Below are positions 48,099 through 57,667 of a DNA stretch of 64,000 bases, in pieces (position 1 is the stretch's first letter; the number at the start of each line of letters is the position of its first letter). The translations under genes were made by a program, and so were the position numbers. The stretch is taken from contig NZ_QBUY01000004.1 in assembly GCF_003121405.1 (NCBI RefSeq), forward strand, positions 62,001-126,000, in the 5' to 3' direction. This DNA is from Paraburkholderia sp. C35. GTDB taxonomy: Bacteria; Pseudomonadota; Gammaproteobacteria; Burkholderiales; Burkholderiaceae. The notes beneath the pieces are model-generated. The model was not told where the DNA came from. It was given only the letters and a program-made list of their open reading frames with translations, and made no database searches.

Positions 48099-49688
48099 AT
48101 GCAGTTTGATCGAACTTCGCGCGCACGCGCCGCAGTCGCGAACGTCACGGGGCAACGTGTTCTGAGCATCGGCGTATGCGCCGCGCTGGCTTTTGCGCTA
48201 GCTGGCTGCGCGGTCGGTCCCGACTACAAGCGGCCGTCCGTCGACATTCCCGCTTCGTACAAGGAAGCCGCCGAAGGCTGGAAAGTCGCGCAACCCGCCG
48301 ACCAGCAGGATCGGGGCGCGTGGTGGTCCATCTATAACGATCCGCAGCTGAACGCGCTCGAAGACAAGCTCAACACGTCGAACCAGACCGTCGCGCAGTT
48401 CGCCGCCGCTTACCGGCAGGCGCGCGCGCTGGTCGGCGAGGCACGTGCGGCATACTTCCCGGTGATCAGCGCCGGCGCCAGCGGATCCCGCTCGCGCACG
48501 CCGAGCCGTAGCTTCAGCGGATCGGTCACGGGCGGAGGCGGCGGCACGACATCGTCGCTGAGCAGTTCGGGCACGATCAGCAACAGCTACAACCTGTCGC
48601 TCGACGCCACCTGGGAACCCGATCTCTGGGGCAAGGTGAGCCGCACTGTCGCGAGTCAGCAGGCCGGACAGCAAGCCGCCGCCGCCGATCTCGCGAACGC
48701 GCGCCTGTCCGCACAGGCGACGCTCGCGCAAACCTACTTCAACATCCGCTCGCTCGACGCGCAGCAAAAGCTGCTCGACGATACCGTGGCCGCCTACCAG
48801 CGCTCGCTCACGCTCACGCAGAACCGTTACGCGCAGGGCGTCGCGGCCCGCTCCGACGTGATCCAGGCGCAAACGCAGCTGCAATCGGCGCAAGCCGCCG
48901 CCATCGACAACGGCGTGGCGCGCGCGCAGAACGAGCACGCGATCGCCGTGCTGATCGGCGAGCCGGCTTCCACGTTCGCGCTGGCGCCCGCACCGCTCGA
49001 CGCCGTGCCGCCCGCGATGCCCGGCCAGTTGCCGTCAGCACTGCTGGAGCGGCGCCCGGATATCGCGTCGGCAGAGCGCAAGGCGGCGGCAGCGAACGAG
49101 CAGATCGGCGTCGCCATTTCGGCGTTTTTCCCGACCCTGACACTGTCTGCGAGCGGTGGCTTCGAAAGCTCGGTGTTCTCGCAATTGCTGCAGATGCCGT
49201 CGCGTTTCTGGACACTCGGCCCGTCGCTCGCAGAAACCATTTTCGACGCCGGTTTGCGCAAGGCACAGACGGACGCCGCGCGCGCCGCTTACGATCAGGA
49301 CGTCGCCACGTACCGGCAGACGGTGCTGACCGCGTTCCAGGACGTCGAGGATAACCTCGCGTCGTTGCGCATTCTCGAGCAGGAAATCACGGTGCAGCAG
49401 CAGGCCGTCCAGTCTGCACAACAAGCGCTCGATATCGTCACGAACCAGTACAAATCCGGCACCGTCGATTATCTGAACGTGCTTACCGCGCAGACCACGG
49501 CGTTCACCGCCGAGCAGAAACTGGCGAGCATCGCGGGTCAACGCATGGTCTCGTCGGTCGGTCTGGTGAAGGCGCTGGGCGGCGGCTGGGATACCGCGCA
49601 GATGAACAACGAAACGGGCGATGTCGCGGCGCCCGTACCTGCCTCGGCACCAGCGCCCGTGGCGAAAACATCGGCGGCGGCTGGCTGA
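48099..49688 (+). CDS. RND-type efflux outer-membrane lipoprotein, NodT family
   Basis: Protein of 529 residues from ATG 48099; an in-frame ATG at 48054 is less likely. The signal peptide ends in the lipobox ALAGC, then AVGPDYKRPSV, the typical OprM/NodT opening. Two repeated coiled-coil/beta halves form the trimeric channel. LPSALLERRPDIASAERKAAAANEQIGVA and the ANEQIGVAISAFFPTLTLS segment are diagnostic. A Ser/Gly-rich insert is seen near residues 140-175. No inner-membrane pump is adjacent on this strand, so it may pair with the nearby DHA2 transporter or a distant pump. Confidence 0.93.
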   Translation: MQFDRTSRARAAVANVTGQRVLSIGVCAALAFALAGCAVGPDYKRPSVDIPASYKEAAEGWKVAQPADQQDRGAWWSIYNDPQLNALEDKLNTSNQTVAQFAAAYRQARALVGEARAAYFPVISAGASGSRSRTPSRSFSGSVTGGGGGTTSSLSSSGTISNSYNLSLDATWEPDLWGKVSRTVASQQAGQQAAAADLANARLSAQATLAQTYFNIRSLDAQQKLLDDTVAAYQRSLTLTQNRYAQGVAARSDVIQAQTQLQSAQAAAIDNGVARAQNEHAIAVLIGEPASTFALAPAPLDAVPPAMPGQLPSALLERRPDIASAERKAAAANEQIGVAISAFFPTLTLSASGGFESSVFSQLLQMPSRFWTLGPSLAETIFDAGLRKAQTDAARAAYDQDVATYRQTVLTAFQDVEDNLASLRILEQEITVQQQAVQSAQQALDIVTNQYKSGTVDYLNVLTAQTTAFTAEQKLASIAGQRMVSSVGLVKALGGGWDTAQMNNETGDVAAPVPASAPAPVAKTSAAAG

Positions 49689-49738
49689 GCGCTTGTCGGG
49701 CATCACTCGCCGCTCACTGCACGCGAAGCACAACGCAA

Positions 49739-49779
49739 ACGGCCGCCATGTGAAAACATGGCGGCCGTCTTGTTTTTAC
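49739..49779. terminator. Bidirectional terminator between the efflux channel and gspN
   Basis: 13-bp perfect stem ACGGCCGCCATGT / ACATGGCGGCCGT with a GAAA loop, then TTGTTTTTA. It separates convergent units. Confidence 0.85.
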
Positions 49780-49802
49780 GCGTAGAAATGCGCGAGCGAC
49801 GT

Positions 49803-50582
49803 TCAGTGCACGAAGCTCAGCGCAACCTGTCCGGGTCCCACCGGCCGTCCAAGCAGATTCAGCAGCCCGGCGAGATTGTCGGCGGCATCGGGCGTCGTGC
49901 TCGCGGTGCCCATGAACGACGTCGACGCCTCGCTGAGCGTGCCGTGACCGTTCAGCAGCAACGGTCCTTTGGTCGTCGAAAGATCGAGCGTGCCCGAACC
50001 GCCTTGCGCCTGAAACACCACGCGATACGACCCAAGCGGCTTCACACGCGACACACGCGAACTCATGTCGTTTAGCGTCACGATCAACTGTCCGAATGCC
50101 TGGCGGTTGAAACTGCGCCAGTCGGTCCACGTGAGCCGCACGTCGCCCTGCAGATCGAGTGTGTTGAACGGCGCGCCCAGCCCCGCGAGCAACGACGCAG
50201 GCACCGCAATCGTGCCACCCGACAGCGTCGCGCTGCGCAAGGTCGCATCGACGTTGACGGGGTCGGGCATCGCTTCGCTCTGCCGCATCTGCATCAGCAC
50301 GCGGCCCGTGAAAAGCGGCCAGAACGAGGTGCGCCATTCGATACGGCCAGGCAGCAGCGTCGCGCTCTCCGCGCCGGGTCCGGCGGCCAGCATCAACGAA
50401 GCCGAACCATGCCACAGCGAACCCGACGGATCGACCAGATTGACGTGCCCCTGCGTGGCCTTCGAGAACTGCGGCGTCACCCACGCGGCGGGCGCCATCA
50501 CGAGCAGCACGACGATATTCGCGACCAGCGCGACGGCGATCCAGGGCAGCGCGGCGCGCAAGCGCCGCATCCAGAAACTCAT
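49803..50582 (-). CDS. gspN: Type II secretion protein N
   Basis: Protein of 259 residues: one N-terminal membrane anchor (LPWIAVALVANIVVLLVMAP), then a periplasmic beta-rich domain with GSLWHGSASL, the family signature. GspN is an accessory part found in some type II systems; its role is not settled. Last gene of the gspG-N series. Confidence 0.9.
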   Translation of the reverse strand: MSFWMRRLRAALPWIAVALVANIVVLLVMAPAAWVTPQFSKATQGHVNLVDPSGSLWHGSASLMLAAGPGAESATLLPGRIEWRTSFWPLFTGRVLMQMRQSEAMPDPVNVDATLRSATLSGGTIAVPASLLAGLGAPFNTLDLQGDVRLTWTDWRSFNRQAFGQLIVTLNDMSSRVSRVKPLGSYRVVFQAQGGSGTLDLSTTKGPLLLNGHGTLSEASTSFMGTASTTPDAADNLAGLLNLLGRPVGPGQVALSFVH

Positions 50583-50604
50583 GCGTAATCCCGTGGCAGC
50601 GCCG

Positions 50605-51108
50605 TCATTTGATCGAAGACGGCTGCAGCGATGCCGTCAGATCGACCTGTCCGTCCTGCTTCAGGCCGGTCACGTGCGCCTCGGACACCTGCACCTTGAA
50701 CTGCTTGCGTGCATCGTCGAGCCACTCCGTCCAGGCGGGGAACGACGCGTTCTTCAACTGGATCTGCACGGCATTGCCAAGCACCTGGACCTGCACCGGC
50801 ACGAGGCCGTGATCGTTCAGCGACGCCGTCAGCGCGTCCTTCAATGCGCCGCCAGTCGGCGCAACGCCTTGCGCTGCTGCCGACAGCGCACGCGCCTCGT
50901 TCGCCTGCGCCGTCATCTGCGAAAGCTGGCGCTGCAGGCCCGGAATCGACTCACGCAAGCGCGCGCGGCCTTCCTGCGCGGGCGCCCACAACATCGACCA
51001 GACGATGACCACCGCCAGCACCGCGCCGCCCCACGTAATCAGGCCTTTCTCGCGCGCCGTGCGCGCCTCCCAGAACCCCGCCCATGCGTTCAACAGTTCT
51101 GCTTTCAT
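50605..51108 (-). CDS. gspM: Type II secretion protein M
   Basis: Protein of 167 residues from ATG 51108, overlapping the gspL stop (ATGA). A short cytosolic start with one membrane helix (LITWGGAVLAVVIVWSMLWAP) precedes a small periplasmic ferredoxin-like domain. It binds GspL in the inner-membrane platform. Confidence 0.92.
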   Translation of the reverse strand: MKAELLNAWAGFWEARTAREKGLITWGGAVLAVVIVWSMLWAPAQEGRARLRESIPGLQRQLSQMTAQANEARALSAAAQGVAPTGGALKDALTASLNDHGLVPVQVQVLGNAVQIQLKNASFPAWTEWLDDARKQFKVQVSEAHVTGLKQDGQVDLTASLQPSSIK

Positions 51109-52484
51109 TGTCCGTTCCTGATCGTCCACTTGCCGGTGTTGCTGTCGATCGCGCCGTTCAGCCCGTTGCGCGTCAAACGCTGCTGGAAGTCCGGATCGAC
51201 CTTGACCTCGGGCTTGAACGTCACCGAGAGGCGCCGGTCCTGATAATCGAGCGACGCGAGTCCGTTGACGGGAATCGGCCCGAGCGAACGCGCCAGTCCG
51301 TCTGCCAGCGAGAGGAAATCGTCCGGCGACAACTCACCCGCGGCGACGCGCAACTGCTGCAACTGACGCGCCATCTGATCGGGCGCGTCGAGCACGACCG
51401 TCGTCTTCGGGAAGGTGTTGAGCAGCAGCTCCGTCATCTGCGTGTTGAGCGCATCGCGCTGACGCGACAGCATCAACCACTGCACGTTCGCGCCGATGAT
51501 CGCCACCAGCACCGTGCCCACCAGCAACCATAGCGGCAGACGCAGACGACGCAGCGTCGCGCGGTCGAGTCGCCACGGCTGCACAGCGAACTCGAACTGG
51601 GCAAGATCGAAGCGACATTGAATCGCGTTGCGCGCCAGCGTTTCGAACGACAGCGGCAGGGCGCCCGCAATCTGCGCGCCGCGCCCCGCTTGCGCAACCG
51701 ATGCAAGGCGCGGCTCGTTGCCGGGCAGATCGACCAGCGTGTACAGCGTCACGGGCGCATGACCCGCGAGCGCGGCCACCGTCGCTCCAACAGTCGCTTC
51801 AGGCACGGCCAGCCCTTCACCGAGCGGCCCGCGTGAAAGCGCGAGTTCGACGCGGGGCGGGGCGGCATCGATGGCACCTTCGCCGAGCACGGCAGCCGTC
51901 GACGGCACGACGCGGCCCAACACGGCGGCGACCAGCGGTGTGACGTTGGCCACGGCGGGCGCTTCGCCCGGCGACGCCGCATCGGCGCCCGCAGCCACTG
52001 CCTCTTCCACGCGCACTTCGGTTGCTGCCGTTGCCGCCGCGACCGGCTGCGGCAGACAACGCGCGACAGGCACCGCCTTCACATTGCGATGTCCCGCCGC
52101 CGCGAACGTCTCCAGCACAAAACGGAACCAGCCGCGATCGACGACTGCAAGCACATGGCGATTGCCATCGAGCGCCTGCGGATCGAGCGCGATGTGCGTG
52201 GTCTGCGCATCCTGGATCAGTTGATCTTCGACCACATTCGGCAGCGCCTGACGCAAACGCGGACCTTTCAGCGGCGGCACCGTTGCCGCGAGCATCAGGC
52301 AATCGCGCGCGGCCAGCATCAGCACGGTCGAACTGGCGCGCGGCAACAGACCCACGGCCGAACGTCCGGCGCGCTGCGTGCGGCCCGATTTGTCGAGCAG
52401 CAGAAACGGCAGCTCCGGCAGTTGCCATTCCTGCGACGGCACCGCCGGATCACGCGGCGGCAGAAGAACGATCAGCGTGCTCAA
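51105..52484 (-). CDS. gspL: Type II secretion protein L
   Basis: Protein of 459 residues. The cytosolic actin-like domain starts MSTLIVLLPPRDPAVPSQEWQLPELPFLLLD and contains an Ala/Val-rich insert around residues 155-210. A membrane helix (LWLLVGTVLVAIIGANVQWL, around 320-340) and a periplasmic domain follow. It links the ATPase GspE to the platform. The Ala-rich insert is longer than I expect for the family but in frame. Confidence 0.9.
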   Translation of the reverse strand: MSTLIVLLPPRDPAVPSQEWQLPELPFLLLDKSGRTQRAGRSAVGLLPRASSTVLMLAARDCLMLAATVPPLKGPRLRQALPNVVEDQLIQDAQTTHIALDPQALDGNRHVLAVVDRGWFRFVLETFAAAGHRNVKAVPVARCLPQPVAAATAATEVRVEEAVAAGADAASPGEAPAVANVTPLVAAVLGRVVPSTAAVLGEGAIDAAPPRVELALSRGPLGEGLAVPEATVGATVAALAGHAPVTLYTLVDLPGNEPRLASVAQAGRGAQIAGALPLSFETLARNAIQCRFDLAQFEFAVQPWRLDRATLRRLRLPLWLLVGTVLVAIIGANVQWLMLSRQRDALNTQMTELLLNTFPKTTVVLDAPDQMARQLQQLRVAAGELSPDDFLSLADGLARSLGPIPVNGLASLDYQDRRLSVTFKPEVKVDPDFQQRLTRNGLNGAIDSNTGKWTIRNGQ

Positions 52485-52512
52485 AGGCCACTCTCTCGGG
52501 AAATTGCGTTGT

Positions 52513-53622
52513 TCATAGTTGGTCTCGTCCCCATACGATACGCGTCGTATGCGTCAGCGGGTCGCGATAGACGAGGCTCGTGCGATCGACTTCGGCGCGT
52601 TCATGCTCGACGCGCCCGTGAATCAGGAAGTAGCTGGTGTTCACGTCCATCTGGTTCGGATCGAACACGAGTTGCTGGACGCCCGCGCCGCGCAGCGCGT
52701 TCTGCACATCGCCGACATTGCGGAAGAACACGGTATCGCGCCGCGCGACGAACGCCTGCGCATTCGACAGGTTCATCCCCGGCACCATCGCCGCGACCAC
52801 TTCGGCGGGCGCGGTGTTCATGTTGACGGGCGTGGCCGTGGGCAGCACGGTCACGAACGGGCGCAGCCGCGCCACCATCTCCGGCGTGAAACCGGGCACG
52901 TCGAGCAGCGAATCGACACCCGTCATCTGGAGCGGCGCGACGGGCGCGTTCTCGTCGGCGTCTTCCAGTCCGGGTTGATCCGTGTAATTGCCGCCGCCTA
53001 CAGCGCCGCCTTGTACCTGCGTGGGATCGACGGGCGCGCCGTTGGTCGCCGTCTGAAAGCGCGTCGCCGATTGCCGCAGCCCCGCGCGCAATTGCAACGC
53101 CGTGTTCTTCGCCAGCGCGCCGTTAATGCCGAGCAGCTGCAACAGACGCTGGAACGCCTGCACTTCCGATATGTTCAACGTCAGCGCGCCAGGCACCGCC
53201 GTCGAGACGAGATTGCGCAGATTGAATTTGGCCTGCGCGTCTTCGATGGAACCCGAAATGTACGTAGCCGAGCCTTCCTCCGCGCGCACTTCGCCGATCT
53301 GCCCGAGAAAATCCGACAGCTTCGTGCGCGCGATCGGCACGCCCCAGACGCCGCCCAGATAAGTGATGCCCGCCGACGTATCGCCTTCGGACCGCAGAAT
53401 CAGGCGCGTCCAGTCGAGCGCGCCGCGCGACACCCATTGCGCCTGCGCCAGCAGCCGCTGGTTTTCGATGCGCCGGATCTGCACCTGCTCGCGCCACAGC
53501 ATGCCCGACACGAGAATCGCCGACAGCGCCACGACCAGCAGCGCGCTGATGATGGCAGCGCCGCGCTGAGTCGAGCGTGTCGGACGTGTCGACGGTTTCG
53601 GACGGGCAGGGCGCATGCGCAT
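52513..53622 (-). CDS. gspK: Type II secretion minor pseudopilin K
   Basis: Protein of 369 residues. The prepilin site is RGAAIISALLVVALSAILVSG; as usual in GspK the residue at mature position 5 is not Glu (Ser here). The large periplasmic domain carries MTGVDSLLDVPGFTPEMVARLRPFVTVLP and related helix-hairpin-helix-like motifs. It caps the pseudopilus tip with GspI and GspJ. Confidence 0.93.
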   Translation of the reverse strand: MRMRPARPKPSTRPTRSTQRGAAIISALLVVALSAILVSGMLWREQVQIRRIENQRLLAQAQWVSRGALDWTRLILRSEGDTSAGITYLGGVWGVPIARTKLSDFLGQIGEVRAEEGSATYISGSIEDAQAKFNLRNLVSTAVPGALTLNISEVQAFQRLLQLLGINGALAKNTALQLRAGLRQSATRFQTATNGAPVDPTQVQGGAVGGGNYTDQPGLEDADENAPVAPLQMTGVDSLLDVPGFTPEMVARLRPFVTVLPTATPVNMNTAPAEVVAAMVPGMNLSNAQAFVARRDTVFFRNVGDVQNALRGAGVQQLVFDPNQMDVNTSYFLIHGRVEHERAEVDRTSLVYRDPLTHTTRIVWGRDQL

Positions 53623-53631
53623 GACCAGAAC

Positions 53632-54336
53632 TCACTCCCCAACGAGAAACACACGGGTGATGGGCCGCGCGAGCGAATTCGCGCCGATGCTCACCTCCAG
53701 CCCCGTCACCGACCTCGGCAGCGGCGCATTGCCGAGCTGAGGCACTTTCAGATTGTTGTCGTTCTCGGTGATTGCCGACTGCACGTCTTTCATCTGCGTC
53801 GTCCAGCCGACTTTCGGCACATACAGCCGCGCCGTGATCGCGCCAACGCCGCCCATCAATGGCACGCTGCTCCAGTTTTCGTTCTCGCCACCGCCGAGCG
53901 CGCGATGCACCTCGCCGATGTTCGCGAGCGGCGGCGAAGCGTAACGAATGATGCGTCCCTCGGTAATCCGATATCGCACCACGACCAGCCGCGGCGCCGT
54001 CCCAGGCGAGCGCATGTAACGCACGATCTGCAACGCATTGCCGTTCACCGCGACGGCGGGTTCGCCTGCTTCGTCGTCGGAGGCGGCGTTGCGCACGTCG
54101 ATACGCATCTGATCGAAGAACTGCGCGAACACGCGCTCGTCTTCCATCGCGTTCGTGATCGTCTGGCGGCCACGGATGATCTGGTCGAGCCCTCGCCACG
54201 ACAACACCGCGATCACGGCCAGAATCGCAATCGCGACCAGCAGTTCGATCAGCGTGAAGCCGCCCGCCGTCTTCCTGAAGAGCGGCGAACGGCGCACGCG
54301 CGGCACCTGGCCCTCAGAGCGACCGGTTCGTTTCAT
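53632..54336 (-). CDS. gspJ: Type II secretion minor pseudopilin J
   Basis: Protein of 234 residues with a long leader of about 26 residues, then the prepilin peptidase site GGFTLIELLVAIAILAVIAVLSWRG with Glu5. Part of the pseudopilus tip. Its start overlaps the gspI end by 23 bases, implying coupling. Confidence 0.93.
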   Translation of the reverse strand: MKRTGRSEGQVPRVRRSPLFRKTAGGFTLIELLVAIAILAVIAVLSWRGLDQIIRGRQTITNAMEDERVFAQFFDQMRIDVRNAASDDEAGEPAVAVNGNALQIVRYMRSPGTAPRLVVVRYRITEGRIIRYASPPLANIGEVHRALGGGENENWSSVPLMGGVGAITARLYVPKVGWTTQMKDVQSAITENDNNLKVPQLGNAPLPRSVTGLEVSIGANSLARPITRVFLVGE

Positions 54337-54745
54337 TCGCGATCACCGTCACCATCTGCGCGAGGTTGCCCGACCTGCCGGGCGACGTCACCGATACCTC
54401 GACGCGTCGAAACACCGGGTTCGGCGTTGCGCTCACGTTTTCCGTGCAAATCAGTTGCAGGTTGCCCTGCGAACAGTCGAAGCTTTGCGAACCGACATCG
54501 GGCCACGCATGCGCCAGATGCAATTGGGCGAGCGCGTTGTCCGCACTCCAGCCAGCCAGCAGCCGGCGATGCAGATCGGCTTCACCCGTCGCGAGACTGC
54601 CGACAGCACGTAGCGACGCCGCCAGCGCGACCGCGATGATCGTCAGCGCGACCAGCACTTCGATCATCGTAAAACCCTTGCTGCGCGCAAGCGGCGCGTT
54701 ATCTGCTGCACCGCGCACGCGGCGAAACCTGAGCGCACGCTGCAT
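54314..54745 (-). CDS. gspI: Type II secretion minor pseudopilin I
   Basis: Protein of 143 residues; the prepilin site is KGFTMIEVLVALTIIAVALAASLRAVG with Glu5. Forms the tip with J and K. Overlaps gspJ at its 3' end and meets gspH by one base at its 5' end. Confidence 0.93.
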   Translation of the reverse strand: MQRALRFRRVRGAADNAPLARSKGFTMIEVLVALTIIAVALAASLRAVGSLATGEADLHRRLLAGWSADNALAQLHLAHAWPDVGSQSFDCSQGNLQLICTENVSATPNPVFRRVEVSVTSPGRSGNLAQMVTVIANETNRSL

Positions 54746-55242
54746 CAGCGCACCTCGTAGCGGCCGTTGCCCGTGCCGATGATCGTCACGCGCCCGACTG
54801 CCGAAAAAAGCGTCACCTGCACGGGCGTATCGATGGCTTCCGTGCCGAATACGATGCGGTCCGAATGCGTATCCGAGCCCGGATAGTCGATTGCCACGCC
54901 CGTCACGCCGCCTTCCCAGCGACGCGGCCCGAGCAGATCGTCACGCAACGGACGCCAGCCGTCGTTCGTATGGATATCGAAACGAAAGCCGCCGTCGAGC
55001 GGCAGCCACGAAATAGGGCGCGCGCGCACCTGCGCTTCATCACCCGCCGATTCGAACAGCAGCGCCAGCCGCTGCGCTTCTTCGTTCAGATCGGTGCGCG
55101 GATTGCGCGTCAGCGACAACGAAGCCAGCGACACCAGCAGGCCGGCAATCACCAGCACGACCAGCATTTCCAGCAGCGTGAAGCCGCGCTGGCGCGCATG
55201 CGCCCGTCTGGCTTCAGGAAGAACGCTGTCGGAAAAGCGCAT
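54745..55242 (-). CDS. gspH: Type II secretion pseudopilin H
   Basis: Protein of 165 residues; the prepilin site is RGFTLLEMLVVLVIAGLLVSLASL. The GspH beta-domain follows, with EEAQRLALLFESAGDEAQVRARPISW. It connects the tip complex to the GspG shaft. The ATG at 55242 has an unremarkable ribosome site. Confidence 0.92.
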   Translation of the reverse strand: MRFSDSVLPEARRAHARQRGFTLLEMLVVLVIAGLLVSLASLSLTRNPRTDLNEEAQRLALLFESAGDEAQVRARPISWLPLDGGFRFDIHTNDGWRPLRDDLLGPRRWEGGVTGVAIDYPGSDTHSDRIVFGTEAIDTPVQVTLFSAVGRVTIIGTGNGRYEVR

Positions 55243-55296
55243 GGGGCCGGTGATGATCGATGTCGATCTGAAAAGCGTCAGAAGGATCAGCGCCGC

Positions 55297-55773
55297 TTAC
55301 TGCCACGAGCCGACGTCGGCATCGTTGCCTTCGCCGCCCGCCTTGCCGTCCGCGCCATAACTGAATACGTCGATCTCGCCATGCACGCCTGGGTTCAGAT
55401 ACTGATACGCATTGCCCCACGGATCGTTCGGCAGACGCTCAAGATAACCGCCGTCCTTCCAGTTGTTCGGCACGGGGTCGGTACTCGGCTTTTCGATCAG
55501 CGCGCGCAGGCCTTGTTCCTGCGTCGGATAGCGGCCATTGTCGAGACGATAAAGCTTGAGCGACTGCATGATCGTGCCGATGTCCTGCTTCGCGGCCACG
55601 CGGCGCGCTTCGTCGGGGCGGCTCATGATCTTCGGCACGATCAACGCAGCCAGAATGCCGAGAATCGCAATCACGACCATGATTTCGATCAGCGTGAACC
55701 CGCGTTGACGGCGGGCGCGCAGGCCCGCGCGCATGCCTTCAACCTCGTTGCGGCGACTGGTCCACATTTGCAT
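55297..55773 (-). CDS. gspG: Type II secretion major pseudopilin G
   Basis: Protein of 158 residues from ATG 55773 (AGAGGT eight bases upstream). The prepilin site is RGFTLIEIMVVIAILGILAALIVPKIM. The calcium-binding C-terminal loop is typical: DPWGNAYQYLNPG ... IDVFSYGADGKAGGEGNDADVGSW. It forms the pseudopilus shaft. First gene of the leftward series gspG-N. Confidence 0.96.
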   Translation of the reverse strand: MQMWTSRRNEVEGMRAGLRARRQRGFTLIEIMVVIAILGILAALIVPKIMSRPDEARRVAAKQDIGTIMQSLKLYRLDNGRYPTQEQGLRALIEKPSTDPVPNNWKDGGYLERLPNDPWGNAYQYLNPGVHGEIDVFSYGADGKAGGEGNDADVGSWQ

Positions 55774-55943
55774 AGCTTGCTACCTCTTCTGGATAAGTTG
55801 TCGATCGATCGGACGTCACGCAATGCGTTGAGAATTCAGCACTCTGCACGTCCGGTCGGTCATTTTAATGTCATGCAGTTGAAGGCTTCCGAATTGCCGT
55901 TCCGTATGCCGCAAAATTCACAATAGTCCGTACAATTACACGC

Positions 55944-56357
55944 ATGAACGCACTCCAGATCCGCCTGATTTCGCTCGCCGTTTTCGCCGTGTTCTGCGCG
56001 ACCCTTACTTACTGGATCGTCACGCTCACGTCGCATCCAGGCGCTCCCGTTCCTGCCGCTGCCGTACGCGCGCCCGTTTCGACGGACCAGGCTGCCACGC
56101 TGTTCGGCGGTCAGCTCACGCGCACGGCCAATCAGGATATTCATCTGTTCGGCATCCTTGCCTTGAGCCACGGTGCGGCTGCCATCATCAGCACGGGCGG
56201 TGAACCGGCGCACGCCGTATCGCTCGGCAGCATGATCATGCAAGGCGCCAAACTGTCCGAAGTGCGGCCCCGTTCGATCATCATCGACCGCAACGGCTCC
56301 CACTCCGAAATCTTCCTTCCCGCCAACGCACCCGGTCCGACCATCTACGTGCGCTGA
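55944..56357 (+). CDS. gspC: Type II secretion protein C (short form)
   Basis: Protein of 137 residues: one N-terminal membrane helix (LISLAVFAVFCATLTYWIVTL), then the homology region ATLFGGQ ... HLFGILALSHGAAAIIS. No PDZ or coiled-coil domain follows, so it is a short GspC. It links the inner platform to the secretin. It is transcribed against gspG-N and gspD-F, as in Burkholderia clusters I know. Confidence 0.85.
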   Translation: MNALQIRLISLAVFAVFCATLTYWIVTLTSHPGAPVPAAAVRAPVSTDQAATLFGGQLTRTANQDIHLFGILALSHGAAAIISTGGEPAHAVSLGSMIMQGAKLSEVRPRSIIIDRNGSHSEIFLPANAPGPTIYVR

Positions 56358-56445
56358 TCTGATTCTGTGCCGCGTCGATGCAAGCAGAAAGCATCGGTGC
56401 GGCTTGCAATTCTTTCCTGCGTTTACCTCGCGATCGTTACCGACG

Positions 56446-57663
56446 TCACTGCACGAGGTTGTTCAACTCGATGATCGGCAGCATCACGGCCAGCACGATC
56501 ACCAGCACCACGCCGCCCATCGCCAGAATCAGCAGCGGTTCCAGCAGACTCGTCAGGAACATCGTGCGCCGTTCCAGTTCGCGTGCTTCGCCATCGGCGG
56601 CACGGTCGAGCATGGTCGTCACGTCGCCCGTCGCTTCGCCTGAACGGATCAGATGCACTAGTACGGGCGGAAACGTCTTCGTATTGCCGAGCGCGCGCGA
56701 TAGCGACGTGCCTTCGCGCACGCGCACGATGGCATCTTCGATATTGCCTCGCATCGCCTTGTTGCTGAGCGTTTCGCTGGCGGCCTGCAAGGCGCGCAAA
56801 ATCGGCACGCCCGCCGCCGTCAGAATGCCGAGCGTGCTGGCAAAACGCACCGTGTTGTAGCCGCGCACGAGCTTGCCGATCAGCGGTGCGGTGAGCGTCC
56901 AGCGGTCGAATGCGAGACGCGGACCAGGCTGCGAAAGAATCCCGCGCACCACATACACGACGATCACCAGCGCGATCAGCACCGCCCACCACCAGTGACG
57001 CACGAAGCCGGACAACGCCATCATCATGATCGTGAGGATCGGCAGCTGCTGTTTCGTGCTTGCGAACACGTTGACGACCTGCGGCACCACGTAGCTCAAC
57101 AGAAACGTGACGATGCCGAATGCGATGATCGTGACGATGGTGGGGTAGGTGAACGCCAGCACGATCTTCTGCTTGAGTGCGTTGCGCTGCTCGATGTAAT
57201 CGGCGAGTCGCGACAGCACGAGACCGAGCTTGCCCGTGTGCTCGCCGGCGGCGACGAGCGCGCGATAGATCTCGGGGAAATCCTTCGGATGCTGCGACAG
57301 CGCGTTCGCCAGCGAATGGCCGCCCAGCACCTCCGCGCGGATCGCAGCCATCAGTTCGCGGATGTAATCGCGCTCCGATTGCTCGGTGAGCACCGACAGT
57401 GCTTCGTCGAGCGGCAAACCCGCGATCAGCAGACTCGCGAGCTGGCGCGTGAGAATCGCCTGTTCGCGCTGCGAGAGTTTGCGCCCCAGCGACAGACGCT
57501 GACTACGCTCGCCGCGCGTGCGCGTCGCGGCGGGTTCGACGACCAGCGGCGTGAGTCCTTGCGTGCGCAACTGCGTGCGTGCACCACGCGCGCTGTCGGC
57601 GTCGAGCACGCCTTTTTGCGCCTTGCCGGTGGCATCGATCGCTTCGAAACGGAATGCCGGCAT
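56446..57663 (-). CDS. gspF: Type II secretion platform protein F
   Basis: Protein of 405 residues, starting MPAFRFEAIDATGKAQKGVLDADSARGARTQLR. It has two repeated cytosolic helical bundles and three membrane helices (around 170-195, 220-240 and 380-400), in the GspF/PilC pattern. It anchors the ATPase to the membrane. It starts five bases after gspE. Confidence 0.95.
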   Translation of the reverse strand: MPAFRFEAIDATGKAQKGVLDADSARGARTQLRTQGLTPLVVEPAATRTRGERSQRLSLGRKLSQREQAILTRQLASLLIAGLPLDEALSVLTEQSERDYIRELMAAIRAEVLGGHSLANALSQHPKDFPEIYRALVAAGEHTGKLGLVLSRLADYIEQRNALKQKIVLAFTYPTIVTIIAFGIVTFLLSYVVPQVVNVFASTKQQLPILTIMMMALSGFVRHWWWAVLIALVIVVYVVRGILSQPGPRLAFDRWTLTAPLIGKLVRGYNTVRFASTLGILTAAGVPILRALQAASETLSNKAMRGNIEDAIVRVREGTSLSRALGNTKTFPPVLVHLIRSGEATGDVTTMLDRAADGEARELERRTMFLTSLLEPLLILAMGGVVLVIVLAVMLPIIELNNLVQ

Positions 57664-57667
57664 GCCG

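Noticed and set aside
54865..55926. Plus-strand frame across gspH and gspG
   Set aside because: Antisense to two clear pseudopilin genes; His/Arg-rich.
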